64,000 nucleotides of DNA from Desulfovibrio sp. (GCA_030145055.1 JAQYWK010000001.1:744001-808000); one strand, 5' to 3'; shown: positions 51,574 through 61,153, counted from the stretch's first letter. Notes: a model not told the origin generated them from the sequence alone. Translations and numbers: made by a program.

Positions 51574-52794
51574 TTATGTCTCCGGCTTATCAGCCCACAT
51601 TATAGTGACGGGATTTTGTGCTTTGAAACGAACATCACCAGCGAGTTTGTCCGATATATTGGCTTGAAGTTGAATGGCTTGCCACTGCCAGCCCAATTTG
51701 TCGAAAGTCTCAGTCGTGCGCTGAACAGAACCCATAAGTATGGCGTGAACAACTATTTTGCCACCGGGCTTTAGGCGCGCTGTCGCTTCAGTAATCGTAG
51801 AACTATCATGCCCAACACCGCCGCCGATAAAAATACGATCAGGATCAGGCAACCCTGCAAGTGCATCCGGCATTGTTCCGTGAACCGCTTTAACCGTATA
51901 AGCCCCGAATTGACGAATATTCGCGTCGATCATTTCCATGCGCGCAGAATCTTTTTCTACCGCAAAAATTTGTGAATTCTCAGCAAGAAATGATGCTTCA
52001 ATAGAAACAGATCCGCAACCCGCACCAAGATCCCATATAGTCTGCCCCTTGCTAAGCCCAAGCAAAGCAAGACCCGCCGCACGAACTGGAAGCTTCGTAA
52101 TTAGACCTTTCTGGCGAATAAAATCATCATCGTTGCGGCCAATAATTGGATGTTTGCTACTTGTATTTTCCGCCGTAAGCAAAACAATATTTAGATCTGA
52201 ACAAATGCAATTTGTAAAATCTTCTATAGCCGCAGACTTAAATATTTCCAACTCCGTACCAAGGTCTGCCATTACAGTCATGGTGTATCCGGTAACTCCT
52301 TTTTGGAGCAGAGCCTTAGCAATTACGTAAGGAGAGTTGATTTTATCAGTATAAACAGCGCAATCCATCCTGCGTTGCAAAGCGCTAAATAATGGAAAGA
52401 AATCGGTCCTACCGTGTAGAGATAATATCTCGAAATTTTTCCACGCGAGGCCCAGTCTTGAGGCCGCAAGCTGAACAGTAGAAACACAAGGTGTAATGCA
52501 TACATTTTCCGCACCAAGATTTCTGATCATGGACTCAGCAATACCAAAAAGCAGCGGGTCGCCATCAGCAAGCAATACGATCTTTTTATCTGCATTGCTA
52601 AGCTCTTCAAGTTTTGCCGCAAAGGATGCGACAGGAGAAAAGAAGGGAAGTAGCTCTCCTTTAAAATCTGGAAAGTAATCTAACAACCGTTTGCCGCCAG
52701 CTAGAACATCGGCATTGGCGATAATGTTGCGCGAAGATTTCATGGGCTCGAGGCTACCGGGGTGCAAACCAATTATTTGTACAGCGTGTTTCAT
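51574..52794 (-). CDS. cobL: CbiE-CbiT fusion, precorrin-6Y C5,15-methyltransferase (decarboxylating)
   Basis: Fused methyltransferase that adds methyl groups at C5 and C15 and removes the acetate carboxyl of C12. The N-terminal CbiE domain spans about 1-205 (ADVLAGGKRLLDYFPD, LADGDPLLFGI, LHGRTDFFPL). The C-terminal CbiT domain spans about 215-405 (SKGQTIWDLGAGCGSVSIEAS and RIFIGGG). The start is ATG at 52794 (MKHAVQII); the longer frame uses a TTG at 52809. AAGGG lies just before the ATG. The length is 406 residues. Confidence 0.94.
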   Translation of the reverse strand: MKHAVQIIGLHPGSLEPMKSSRNIIANADVLAGGKRLLDYFPDFKGELLPFFSPVASFAAKLEELSNADKKIVLLADGDPLLFGIAESMIRNLGAENVCITPCVSTVQLAASRLGLAWKNFEILSLHGRTDFFPLFSALQRRMDCAVYTDKINSPYVIAKALLQKGVTGYTMTVMADLGTELEIFKSAAIEDFTNCICSDLNIVLLTAENTSSKHPIIGRNDDDFIRQKGLITKLPVRAAGLALLGLSKGQTIWDLGAGCGSVSIEASFLAENSQIFAVEKDSARMEMIDANIRQFGAYTVKAVHGTMPDALAGLPDPDRIFIGGGVGHDSSTITEATARLKPGGKIVVHAILMGSVQRTTETFDKLGWQWQAIQLQANISDKLAGDVRFKAQNPVTIMWADKPET

Positions 52795-52843
52795 TTCGCC
52801 CTTATACAACGGAAGTTAAAGATATAAAAGGGGGGCGGAGTCA

Positions 52844-53932
52844 TCAAAAAAAACGTAAAATATTACCGTCAAAATCAAATAAGCAATATTTAATTGACAT
52901 ATTATTTTTGCTTGTAAATCCTAGAGCGTTAACTTTCGCCTTGCCAATTAACATGTCGATAAAACTGTTTTTGGTGGCGCCGGGGATCATTTCGAAGACT
53001 TGTCTGGCCGTATTGGCTCCGGCTATTTGGGTTGTGATTGCTGGGTCAATGTTTAGCTCATCGCACCAGTTTGCTAGGAGCGGGAAGTCTATCGACCAGT
53101 CTTTGGCGTGGGTGTAGGGAAATCCCATGGCGTGTTTTACTAGCTTGCCAATGAATAAGGCCCAGCTAATTTTACGGAACTTTTTAAGCTCAGCTTGCCG
53201 CATGGACCAGTTGAAAAAATCAGCGGCTTGAATCATACAGATTGGCTGAGTTTCGGGGAAATGATCAAGATAAAATTTTTCACTTCTGCGTCCCGTTGTG
53301 AAGATAATTTCTTCGATTCCGGACGCTCTGGTGACAGCTAGCGCTTGCGCAATGGAGGCTTTCCATGATGCGTGACTGAACGGGCGCACTATTCCTTGTG
53401 TACCTAGAATTGAGATTCCGCCCAATATACCTAGCCGTGAGTTCATGGTCTCAAATGCGATTTCTTCGCCTCGTGGAACTTCTATTCGGATCTTGATTGT
53501 TCCATTTAAATTTGGTGCTGTTTCGGATATTTCTTTCAGTACACCGGCACTGATCTGCTTGCGCGGGGCGGGGTTGATTGCATATTCACCGACTGGAACA
53601 GGCAGGCCGGGGAGAGTCACTTTGCCAATTCCGATGCCGCCTGAGAGTTCAACTCGCAATTCTTCGCCGTTATCGATGTGCTCTACAACTGCGTGAAATT
53701 CGTGTCCGTGGGTGGCGTCAGGATCATCTCCGGCATCTTTTATGATAACGGCGCGGGCCGATTTTTGATCAAGCTCGGCTCTATGAACTGGGATGGTTAG
53801 GTTGCCTTTGACGGGTAGTGGTATTTCGATGGACAGGGGCGGGTTTCCGCCGAGGAGTACTCTAACCGCACTCATGGCGGCTGCGGTCGCTGCGGACCCT
53901 GTGGTGAAACCTTCGCGTAGATCTTTTTTCAT
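52844..53932 (-). CDS. cbiD: Cobalt-precorrin-5B C1-methyltransferase CbiD
   Basis: Methylates C1 in the anaerobic (cobalt-early) cobalamin pathway. The N-terminal LREGFTTGSAATAAA motif is the CbiD hallmark; GGTQGI-type GILGTQGIVRPFS and an N-terminal glycine-rich region are also present. The length of 362 residues is normal. It is 7 bases after dinB on the same strand, and a 34-base gap leads to cobL. Confidence 0.95.
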   Translation of the reverse strand: MKKDLREGFTTGSAATAAAMSAVRVLLGGNPPLSIEIPLPVKGNLTIPVHRAELDQKSARAVIIKDAGDDPDATHGHEFHAVVEHIDNGEELRVELSGGIGIGKVTLPGLPVPVGEYAINPAPRKQISAGVLKEISETAPNLNGTIKIRIEVPRGEEIAFETMNSRLGILGGISILGTQGIVRPFSHASWKASIAQALAVTRASGIEEIIFTTGRRSEKFYLDHFPETQPICMIQAADFFNWSMRQAELKKFRKISWALFIGKLVKHAMGFPYTHAKDWSIDFPLLANWCDELNIDPAITTQIAGANTARQVFEMIPGATKNSFIDMLIGKAKVNALGFTSKNNMSIKYCLFDFDGNILRFF

Positions 53933-53939
53933 AATATGA

Positions 53940-55127
53940 TCACTGCCCTTTAACTTTTGAGGACAGTTTTAGCAGGCTTCCACGGGTGAGCATTGCTGTT
54001 CCGAACTTTTCGCGCACCTTGTCTACGGCCTTGTCTAAATCATCAAGCTTTTTGTCATCAACTATATTTTCTTCCGAAGTGAGTAGAGAAAGCTGACGGC
54101 TCCGATCATCAAAATTTGAAATGCCGATGCCAATTAAACGGATGGACCCCATATAACCTTCCGCGTCTAGCAGTGCGCAACCTGCTTTATATATGGTGTC
54201 GGAGTTGGAAGTCCTTTTACCTAGGGTTTTACTGCGTGTAATTTGTCTAAAGTCTGGAAATTTAACTTTCAGGGTGACGGTGCGTCCCTTGAGTCCTTTT
54301 CTGCGAACATCTGCGCTGATTCTTTCAGACTGTTTCAGTAACCACGTTTTTAATATTTGCGGATCGCAAACATCGTCGCCGAAGGTGTTCTCTGCGCTGG
54401 ATGATTTCATCTGCCCACCAACGGCAACGGGAGTGGGATCTATTCCGGCGGCCTTGGCGTGTAGAATAATCCCTCGTTCGCCGAACCTTTCCTTGAAGAA
54501 TTCAGGAGTAAAGCGGCGCATATCTGCGGCAAATCTAATACCGAACGAGTGAAAGCGGGGCAGTGCTTTTTTGCCAATACCGGGTATTTTTTCAATAGGC
54601 AGAGTCTCTAGGAATGACTCAATTTGATTCTGTTCAATAATGGAGATGCCCGCAGGTTTTTTTAAATCTGAGGCAATTTTAGCGAGAAATTTAACAGGTG
54701 CAATGCCGATGGAAGCAGTTAACCCAACCTTCTCAAATATATCTTTTTTGACGCTTTCAGCCAGCTCGAGCGGGGGACCGAAAAGTCTTTCTGTACCTGT
54801 TATATCGAGGTATGCTTCATCAATAGAAGCCTGTTCAACTACGGGGGAATAATTGCCTAAAACTGCCATTACCTGATTGGATATTTCTTTATATCTTGCC
54901 ATTCTTCCGGGAACAAGAATCAAATGTGGGCAGAGTTTAAGGGCATGTACAGAGGACATGGCGGAGCGTACCCCGAATTTACGAGCTTCGTATGAAGCTG
55001 TGCTTAGCACTGATCGTTTGTGTGGAGTTCCTATGGCAATGGGCTTTCCTCGCAATTCAGGATTGTCCATTTGCTCTACGGACGCGAAAAAAGCGTCCAT
55101 ATCAAGGTGCATGATAAATTTTGTCAT
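53940..55127 (-). CDS. dinB: DNA polymerase IV (Y family)
   Basis: Error-prone lesion-bypass polymerase. Catalytic carboxylates are in HLDMDAFFASVEQ (residues near 7-19) and SIDEAYLDITG (about 103-113). The helix-hairpin-helix IPGIGKKALPRF and the little-finger domain follow. No C-terminal beta-clamp motif is obvious. The length of 395 residues is normal. Its position between two cobalamin genes on one strand is unexpected. Confidence 0.96.
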   Translation of the reverse strand: MTKFIMHLDMDAFFASVEQMDNPELRGKPIAIGTPHKRSVLSTASYEARKFGVRSAMSSVHALKLCPHLILVPGRMARYKEISNQVMAVLGNYSPVVEQASIDEAYLDITGTERLFGPPLELAESVKKDIFEKVGLTASIGIAPVKFLAKIASDLKKPAGISIIEQNQIESFLETLPIEKIPGIGKKALPRFHSFGIRFAADMRRFTPEFFKERFGERGIILHAKAAGIDPTPVAVGGQMKSSSAENTFGDDVCDPQILKTWLLKQSERISADVRRKGLKGRTVTLKVKFPDFRQITRSKTLGKRTSNSDTIYKAGCALLDAEGYMGSIRLIGIGISNFDDRSRQLSLLTSEENIVDDKKLDDLDKAVDKVREKFGTAMLTRGSLLKLSSKVKGQ

Positions 55128-55167
55128 GAGTTTGTTTAGTTATGAAAAAAGATTCTGTAGAAGATTG

Positions 55168-56544
55168 TTAATCTTCTTCCTGCTCGGAAAAGTTGGCACA
55201 TGATTCGACAAAATTTGTCGCGATCTCTGGATTGCTAGCAAAGTGGAGGTGGATATAACTTCCCAAGGTATTACCATCAGCAATAAAACCTTCAGGGGTT
55301 GGCTCACCTTTTTTATTGCTGACCATGTAACGTCTTTCAGCTGATTCAGGCATATCTTCAAGAGCTGAGTAGTGAAATTCATGCCCTCTGGCTATAGTAC
55401 CCGCTGGTCCCAAAATGCAATCTTCGGTCAATTCAATTTCTTTATATCCAAGAGCTTGAAATCTATCTTGCATAATTGAGCGGAATGGAAAAATTCCGCA
55501 CATTGGAAAGACTCTTTCTTTATTTGAAATGGAATCCATAAGATACATGAAACCGCCGCATTCTGCGTATATTGGTCTGCCGGATTTAGAGAATTCGGCA
55601 ATAGCTCTGCGCAGTTTGGTGTTCTGTGCGAGATCAAAGGCTGAAAGTTCTGGATAACCCCCACCAAGGTAAATGCCTGAGATATTCGGTGGCAGTTCTT
55701 TGTCATTTATGGGGGAAAAGGGCACTAGTTCAGCCCCTGCATATCTGAGCAATCGTAAATTTTCTTCGTAATAAAAAGAGAATGCTTCATCCTGTGCAAT
55801 TCCAATTCTGGTGCGTGGAATCATGGGTAGTTCATCGAAGCGTGGTTCCATAGGGATATCCGGCAGTGCTTCGAGAATCGTTTCAAGGTCGAGATGTTCT
55901 TCCACCCAATCAGCAAGAGCTGCGTATTTACTTTCCAGATCTTGTAGGTGCTCAGGAGTAATCAACCCTAAATGGCGTGATGGCGTTTCTATTTCCTGCC
56001 GTCTGGGCAAACACCCGACCAGCGGAATATCTGTCAGGGAAATTGCTTCGTGTAGAGTTTGCTCATGATTTTTACTTCCGACCCGGTTGAATATCACTCC
56101 GGCAACGGCTGTGTCCGGATCGAATTCACTGAACCCTTTAATGAGCGCAGCTGCGGATCGAGCCATAGCACGGGCATCTACAACGAGGATCACAGGCAGG
56201 TTCAGAGTTTTTGATAAATGTGCGGTGGAACCGGTTTCTTCAAGTGCTGAGTAACCGTCAAAGAGCCCCATGACGCCTTCAACAATGGCGGCATCAGCCC
56301 CTTGCGAGTGTCGTGAAAATATGTCGCGTAGAGTGTTTTTAGAGAGCATCCAGCCGTCGAGATTATGGCAGATCTGTCCGGCGGCTCTGGAGTGGTGCCC
56401 CGGATCAATGAAGTCCGGACCTACTTTAAATGGCTGAACCCGTAGACCTTTGCGCGCAAAAGCAGCCATCAGCCCGAGGGTGACGGAGGTTTTGCCACAT
56501 CCGCTATGTGTGCCTGCAACGATAAAGCCTTTAATAGAGTTCAT
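55168..56544 (-). CDS. cbiA: Cobyrinate a,c-diamide synthase
   Basis: ATP- and glutamine-dependent amidation of the a and c side chains of cobyrinate. The N-terminal P-loop is GTHSGCGKTSVTLGL, and the C-terminal class I amidotransferase domain contains YAECGGFMYL (nucleophile Cys) and the IHLHFASNPE histidine region. The length of 458 residues is normal. It lies 40 bases before dinB and 27 bases after the TPR gene on the same strand. Confidence 0.95.
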   Translation of the reverse strand: MNSIKGFIVAGTHSGCGKTSVTLGLMAAFARKGLRVQPFKVGPDFIDPGHHSRAAGQICHNLDGWMLSKNTLRDIFSRHSQGADAAIVEGVMGLFDGYSALEETGSTAHLSKTLNLPVILVVDARAMARSAAALIKGFSEFDPDTAVAGVIFNRVGSKNHEQTLHEAISLTDIPLVGCLPRRQEIETPSRHLGLITPEHLQDLESKYAALADWVEEHLDLETILEALPDIPMEPRFDELPMIPRTRIGIAQDEAFSFYYEENLRLLRYAGAELVPFSPINDKELPPNISGIYLGGGYPELSAFDLAQNTKLRRAIAEFSKSGRPIYAECGGFMYLMDSISNKERVFPMCGIFPFRSIMQDRFQALGYKEIELTEDCILGPAGTIARGHEFHYSALEDMPESAERRYMVSNKKGEPTPEGFIADGNTLGSYIHLHFASNPEIATNFVESCANFSEQEED

Positions 56545-56571
56545 GTCACCTCTATAATGCTTTTTCTGGAA

Positions 56572-57315
56572 TCAGCCCAGTTTATTTTTATCAAGATAAG
56601 CAATGAATTTTTTTGCTTCTTCAAATTCAGGGTTAAGTTCAATACAACGCTCCAGTTCCTTACGGGCTTTGTCGAAATCTTTTGCTTCGAAATAAGCTCT
56701 GGCCAGATTGTAGCGGAGGTGCTCGTCATCCGGACTGAGAGAGATTGCTTTTCCATAGTATTCAATTGACTGAGGAATCATTTTCGATTTGCGAAGATTT
56801 ATTCCAAAATCATTGAACAGGTGCTTATGCTCGCTCTCAAAGGCTGCGTCCATAGAGATTAGCCTCGCGAATACGTCATTTGCTCGTTCGGTCTCGCCCC
56901 TTTCCATGAAACAAAGCCCAACACCGAAGTTTCCCCGTACATTTGTTTCGTCAACTTTTACTGCGCTGGAATATTCCATTTCAGCACTGAAGGTGTTGCC
57001 CTGCTTGCGATTTCTGTCTGCACGCGCAAGGGTTTTCTGAAGATCTTTCATGTTCGGTAGAACCTGCTTGTGGTACATTTCAGGCTCAGGAGTATAGTCT
57101 TTCAGTAGGGTTTCGCGATTAACCTTTTCGGCATTTCCAATAGGAACAAAGTTGCTGTTGAGAGGGCGAACATCAAACTCGTCCTCACCCGTTTGCTCTA
57201 TAAAATAATATCCAACCTGCGCAACTCTGCGAGTGGTTGTGCCTGTGCCAACTTTGGCAACTTTCTGGCAAGAAAAAACCCCTTTGAGGTCTTGGATTGT
57301 ACTCGAATCAGTCAT
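56572..57315 (-). CDS. TPR-repeat protein
   Basis: A 247-residue protein with a short beta-rich N-terminal part (about 1-75) and at least three tetratricopeptide repeats (about 95-240). It has GNTFSAEMEYSSAVKVDETN, SIEYYGKAISLSPDDEHLRYNLARAYFEAKDFDKARKELERCIELNPEF-type stretches and no signal peptide. It probably acts as a protein-protein scaffold. It is upstream of cbiA on the same strand with a 27-base gap. Confidence 0.85.
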   Translation of the reverse strand: MTDSSTIQDLKGVFSCQKVAKVGTGTTTRRVAQVGYYFIEQTGEDEFDVRPLNSNFVPIGNAEKVNRETLLKDYTPEPEMYHKQVLPNMKDLQKTLARADRNRKQGNTFSAEMEYSSAVKVDETNVRGNFGVGLCFMERGETERANDVFARLISMDAAFESEHKHLFNDFGINLRKSKMIPQSIEYYGKAISLSPDDEHLRYNLARAYFEAKDFDKARKELERCIELNPEFEEAKKFIAYLDKNKLG

Positions 57316-57392
57316 TTGTCGGCTCCGCGCGTAATCTAAGTATTATGCTTTCACAATATCGGTATTTCTCGCTATTGAGAAGGGTGTTTTCA

Positions 57393-58145
57393 CTACTTTT
57401 TTAAATTATTTTCTTTATTTTTCTCAACAACCATTTTTATTTGCCTACAAATACCCATGAGCAAGTTGAATTCATTTCTTTTAATGTCCAGTTTGGCCAT
57501 GAATCTTTTTACAGGCAACATCCAGTATTCAGGGTTGTCTTCATTTAAAAATTCAATTTCGCTAAGAGTTTCCTGCAAATTGGAAAGTAAAACTTCTTGC
57601 TCCTCAAAGGTCGTAGAGCGTTCTCCGGGGGGGCCTGCTGGGACAAAAGGATTTTCCAGTGAATGCTTAAAGCATTCGTACAAAAGAATCAGGGCCGCCT
57701 GTGACAGATTTAGAGAGCTGCTTTCTTCACTTGTCGGTATGTTAATTAGCTGTGAGCAGAGTTTTATCTCATCATTTGTAAGTCCCTTATCTTCAGGACC
57801 GAAAACAATGGCGACCTTTTCTCCGGCACGAAGTTGCTCCACTATGCGCGGCGCGGCTGAGGCTGGGGTTAAAGCGCCTTTTCTCCAGCCTCCGGTCCGA
57901 GCTGTTGTTCCGTATATTTTTGTGTGACCTGCTAAAGCGGTGCTGAGGTCCGGGCATATTTTTGCATTATCAACCAGTTCGTGGGCCTTTGCGGTAGCAA
58001 GAGGCATCGCTTTTTCCATATTCCATGTGGGCGGGGTCACTAGTATTAAGCTCGAACAATCCATGTTTTTCATGGCTCGGGCTGTCGATCCGATATTTTC
58101 AGGATACTTCGTGCGAAATAGTACTATACTTAGATCTTGTAACAT
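57393..58145 (-). CDS. trmJ: TrmJ-family tRNA 2'-O-methyltransferase
   Basis: SPOUT-fold RNA methyltransferase, probably modifying C/U at position 32 of tRNA. Motifs: IVLFRTKYPENIGSTARAMKN at the N-terminus, VFGPEDKGLTNDE in the middle, and the knot motif INIPTSEESSSLNLSQAALIL. A C-terminal helical extension is typical of TrmJ. The start at 58145 (MLQDLSIV) follows GGAG. The longer frame to 58199 has no support. The length is 250 residues. Confidence 0.85.
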   Translation of the reverse strand: MLQDLSIVLFRTKYPENIGSTARAMKNMDCSSLILVTPPTWNMEKAMPLATAKAHELVDNAKICPDLSTALAGHTKIYGTTARTGGWRKGALTPASAAPRIVEQLRAGEKVAIVFGPEDKGLTNDEIKLCSQLINIPTSEESSSLNLSQAALILLYECFKHSLENPFVPAGPPGERSTTFEEQEVLLSNLQETLSEIEFLNEDNPEYWMLPVKRFMAKLDIKRNEFNLLMGICRQIKMVVEKNKENNLKK

Positions 58146-58319
58146 TTTATCTCCGCGGAGTTTGGCCAGAGTAGAATTTTGAAAATTGTCATAATGCACC
58201 CAGAGAAGGCGACTTGAAAGTTAGTAGATTTATCTTCCAGCCCTGTCTACTCTATATGAGGTGGAGTATGCGAAATTTGTGTGTTAGAACGGGAAAAATT
58301 TCAAAATTGCTAAGAAAGC

Positions 58320-58348
58320 TTGACCAATTGGATTCGCATCAATAGAAA
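58320..58348 (+). promoter_or_regulatory. Sigma70-type promoter of the malic enzyme gene
   Basis: TTGACC at 58320-58325 and TAGAAA at 58343-58348 with a 17-base spacer. Transcription would start near 58355, about 52 bases before the ATG. Confidence 0.5.
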
Positions 58349-58406
58349 AAGAGTAGTTTAATTGATCGACCAATCATCAGAAACACTTTTATATGGGGGT
58401 TCAGGC

Positions 58407-59726
58407 ATGGCTCTTTTCACAAAAGAGGAAGCTCTAAAGTATCATAGTGATGGTAGAAAAGGTAAATTGGAAGTGATGTCCATTAAGCCTTGTAGTTCTC
58501 AAAAAGACCTTTCAATGGCATACTCACCAGGAGTAGCTGAAGCTTGTCGCGCGATTCACGCCGACGAAGAATTGTCTTACGAGTACACAGGTAGAGGGAA
58601 TCTTGTTGCTGTTGTTTCAAACGGTACCGCAGTTCTCGGCCTTGGTAATATCGGTCCTGCTGCAGGTAAGCCTGTTATGGAAGGTAAAGGCGTACTGTTT
58701 AAAATTTTCGCAGACGTTGATGTTTATGACCTGAACATTGATGCTACTGATCCAGAAAAAGTTATCGAATTTTGTAAAATGATTGAGCCTACCTTCGGTG
58801 GTATTAACCTCGAAGATATTAAAGCTCCTGAGTGTTTCGAAATTGAAAGAAGACTGATGGAAGAAATGAATATTCCTGTTTTCCATGATGATCAGCATGG
58901 AACAGCTATTATTTCCACTGCAGGTATCATCAATGCTCTTGAGATTACCGGAAAAAATATTGCCGAAATCAAGATAGTTGTATCCGGTGCTGGCGCCGCT
59001 GCGATTGCTTGTTCCGAATTATATGTAACTGTAGGCGTACGCCGTGAAAATATCTTCATGTTCGATTCACGCGGACTGCTTTTCGAAGGTCGCGCAGGCG
59101 TAACCGGATTTAAAGCTGACTTCGCACAGAAAGAAGACCATGGCTCCCTTTCTGATTGCATGGTAGGCGCAGATATGTTTCTTGGCCTTTCTGTTAAAGA
59201 CGCAATTAATCAGGACATGGTTAAAACTATGGCTCAGGGCGCAATCATCTTTGCTTGTGCTAATCCTGATCCTGAAATTCCTTACCCAGACGTTAAAGAA
59301 GTTCGTCCTGATATCCTCATGGGAACAGGTCGCTCCGATTACCCTAACCAGGTTAACAACGTTCTTTGTTTCCCTTTCATCTTCCGTGGGGCACTCGACT
59401 GTCGTGCTACCATCATTAATGCTGAAATGAAAATGGCAGCAGCTCAGGCTCTTGCCGAGCTAGCTAAAGAGCCTGTAGCACAGGATATTTGTGATGCTTT
59501 CGGCGTAGATAAACTTGAGTTCGGTATGGACTACATCATCCCGAAACCAACTGATCCTCGCGTACTGACTCGCGTTGCTCCTGCTGTCGTTAAAGCCGCT
59601 ATGGAAACAGGTGTTGCCCGTATTGAACTTGATCTCGACAAATACAAAGTTGAACTTGAAGAACGCCTCAAAGCTTCTCAGGCTCGCGGTAACGCTGCTG
59701 TAGAATCCTTCAATTACGACTTCTAA
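58407..59726 (+). CDS. Malic enzyme (oxaloacetate-decarboxylating malate dehydrogenase)
   Basis: Oxidative decarboxylation of malate to pyruvate and CO2 with NAD or NADP. Motifs: [15 protein letters not shown] near residue 40, the metal-binding HDDQHGTAI, the nucleotide-binding [12 protein letters not shown] and [23 protein letters not shown]. The compact length (about 439 residues) is the prokaryotic short type. The start at 58407 (MALFTKEE) has GGGG 7 bases upstream; the longer frame begins with an unsupported TTG at 58362. It is monocistronic with its own promoter and terminator. Confidence 0.95.
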   Translation: MALFTKEEALKYHSDGRKGKLEVMSIKPCSSQKDLSMAYSPGVAEACRAIHADEELSYEYTGRGNLVAVVSNGTAVLGLGNIGPAAGKPVMEGKGVLFKIFADVDVYDLNIDATDPEKVIEFCKMIEPTFGGINLEDIKAPECFEIERRLMEEMNIPVFHDDQHGTAIISTAGIINALEITGKNIAEIKIVVSGAGAAAIACSELYVTVGVRRENIFMFDSRGLLFEGRAGVTGFKADFAQKEDHGSLSDCMVGADMFLGLSVKDAINQDMVKTMAQGAIIFACANPDPEIPYPDVKEVRPDILMGTGRSDYPNQVNNVLCFPFIFRGALDCRATIINAEMKMAAAQALAELAKEPVAQDICDAFGVDKLEFGMDYIIPKPTDPRVLTRVAPAVVKAAMETGVARIELDLDKYKVELEERLKASQARGNAAVESFNYDF

Positions 59727-59784
59727 TTTTAGACGTTATAGTTGAATTATCAGCATTCTCTTCGGGGAACTGAATGATTAAATT

Positions 59785-59820
59785 AAAGGGTTAGCTAATT
59801 ATTTAGCTAACCCTTTTTTT
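59785..59820 (+). terminator. Terminator after the malic enzyme gene
   Basis: Fourteen perfect pairs between 59785-59798 and 59803-59816, with a TTAT loop and seven T. Confidence 0.95.
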
Positions 59821-59902
59821 GTTTTGCGATCTTTGGTAAATTTATTTATTTTGTAAAATCTAAATCTTTGCAAAGTATAGAATATGAAAGTATTATCCAC
59901 TA

Positions 59903-60079
59903 ATGAAACATATTGAATTTACAGAGAAGCAGCTTGCAGTAGCAACCTCATCCGGCTTGTCAGAAGAAGAGCTATTTAAACTGCTAACAGGTGACGGGGT
60001 AATTCCGCCGGAATTGCTCGATGTTACTGAGCGAATTGCGGCGCAGATATCAAGTGTTTTAGAGGAAGACGAGTCTTAG
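59903..60079 (+). CDS. Small acidic protein (58 residues), unknown
   Basis: Open frame of 58 residues, rich in Glu, Leu and Ile, helical by eye, with no cysteine. The upstream sequence has only a weak ribosome site (GAAAG about 13 bases away). It follows the malic enzyme terminator and would need its own promoter. A chance frame cannot be ruled out. Confidence 0.45.
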   Translation: MKHIEFTEKQLAVATSSGLSEEELFKLLTGDGVIPPELLDVTERIAAQISSVLEEDES

Positions 60080-60093
60080 AATTTATATGAATT

Positions 60094-60270
60094 TTATCGT
60101 GTCGGGGTAGGGCTTATCTTTCCTGTTGCATCTACCTCGCCAATCAACTCAAAGTTCGGGAAAAATTTCGGATTGAAAGTGTAAGAATAGTAGTCTTTGA
60201 ATTTTATCAAATAAGTCGTCCAGCCATGTTCACGGCGCATTTGCGCGGCTTCTTTAATAGCTTCAGCCAT
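60094..60270 (-). CDS. Small protein (58 residues), unknown
   Basis: Minus-strand ORF with a good site (AGGAG, 7 bases before the ATG at 60270). The sequence opens MAEAIKEAAQMRREHGW and then becomes Tyr/Phe-rich (YYSYTFNPKFFPNFEL), so it probably folds as a small mixed domain. I do not recognise the family. It is convergent with the gene at 59903. Confidence 0.7.
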   Translation of the reverse strand: MAEAIKEAAQMRREHGWTTYLIKFKDYYSYTFNPKFFPNFELIGEVDATGKISPTPTR

Positions 60271-60370
60271 TATATTTCTCCTATAGTTAAACTTAATGTT
60301 TTCCTTTAAAAATTATCTGCGTGGTATGCATTGATGCTTTTAAATTATGAGGGGGGATCTGAATTCCCGT

Positions 60371-60523
60371 CTAGTTTTGCTCGGATTGAGAGCTGTCTCT
60401 ACTCGTGTCGGGATTTCTATCTTGAACTAATTCTGATTCAACTTTGCGGTTTGAAATCGTTTTTAAAGTCTTTTTCAAAAAATCACGTTTATTCTTGGAT
60501 GAAATAGATGTGGTCAGTGTCAT
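60371..60523 (-). CDS. Small basic protein (50 residues), unknown
   Basis: ORF with a strong ribosome site (GGAGG, 5 bases before the ATG at 60523). The protein is rich in Ser, Thr and Lys, has no cysteine and no Trp, and its C-terminal half is polar and probably disordered. The function is unknown. It is on the same strand as the gene at 60094, 100 bases apart. Confidence 0.6.
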   Translation of the reverse strand: MTLTTSISSKNKRDFLKKTLKTISNRKVESELVQDRNPDTSRDSSQSEQN

Positions 60524-60560
60524 GTTTTCCTCCGGTTCAGTTTGGTGTTAGAAACAATCT

Positions 60561-60608
60561 TTAATGAATTTGAGAATCAATTTCAAGTAAAAAGATTAAT
60601 GAATTTGA
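60561..60608. repeat. 13-bp direct repeat TTAATGAATTTGA
   Basis: Two perfect copies at 60561-60573 and 60596-60608, 35 bases apart in an AT-rich gap upstream of the small gene at 60371. They could be regulator sites or a chance AT-rich repeat. Confidence 0.4.
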
Positions 60609-60619
60609 AATAAATAGAG

Positions 60620-60655
60620 AAACGGATCACTCAAATGTTTGAGTGATCCGTTTTT
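60620..60655. terminator. Long bidirectional hairpin terminator
   Basis: Sixteen-base perfect arms 60620-60635 and 60638-60653 around TG. TTTTT follows on the plus strand; on the minus strand the tail is TTTCTCTATTT. It lies 70 bases past the NIPSNAP gene stop on the minus strand. Confidence 0.75.
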
Positions 60656-60725
60656 AACGATAAAATATGGATAGTTAAGAGACTGAGTGTGCAGAGGGGA
60701 GGCTTGCAGGGATATTGGCAGAAAA

Positions 60726-61031
60726 TTATTCAAAAACAGGTTTCATAAAACTGCGTTCAAAACTGACTATGCACCTTGTTTTTTTTGAATAGTCCATTGC
60801 TGTTATGCAATCGGGATCAGTCTTTATTTTCTCGCGGTACTCTTCATAAAGAGCTAGGGACGGAAAGCTGAACAGGGCTAGACCTATGTTATTTGCGCCT
60901 TCATGCGGTAGGAAATAGCCATGATGAGTTCCGCCAAATTTGTTGACGAGCGGAATCCAGAGCTCTCCATAATGTCTGAATTCCTCCAATTTATATGGGT
61001 CGATGACATAGTGTAAGTAGCAGGTGATCAT
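60726..61031 (-). CDS. NIPSNAP-family protein
   Basis: A 101-residue ferredoxin-like fold protein of the NIPSNAP family (dimeric alpha/beta barrel). MITCYLHYVIDPYKLEEFRHYGELW and GGTHHGYFLPHEG are typical. The role in bacteria is unclear. AAAGGT is found before the ATG at 61031. It is monocistronic between two hairpins. Confidence 0.88.
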   Translation of the reverse strand: MITCYLHYVIDPYKLEEFRHYGELWIPLVNKFGGTHHGYFLPHEGANNIGLALFSFPSLALYEEYREKIKTDPDCITAMDYSKKTRCIVSFERSFMKPVFE

Positions 61032-61087
61032 ATTTTAACCTTTATCTAAAAATGTTCCAAAAAACGATAGCTTTATTCTAATAAGGC

Positions 61088-61122
61088 AGTGGTTAAACCC
61101 GATAACATCCGGTTCAACCACT
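61088..61122 (-). terminator. Hairpin after the first MCP gene
   Basis: Arms 61088-61099 and 61111-61122 form 12 pairs with one G-U on the minus strand. The loop contains GATAACATCC, also present in the hairpin after the second MCP gene. The tail is only moderately T-rich. Confidence 0.6.
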
Positions 61123-61153
61123 ACCATTTTATATAGTCTTTAGGTTATGAAGA

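Noticed and set aside
52795-57392. Cobalamin riboswitch upstream of the cob genes
   Set aside because: Gaps between these genes are only 7-77 bases, and no B12-box-like structure was seen.
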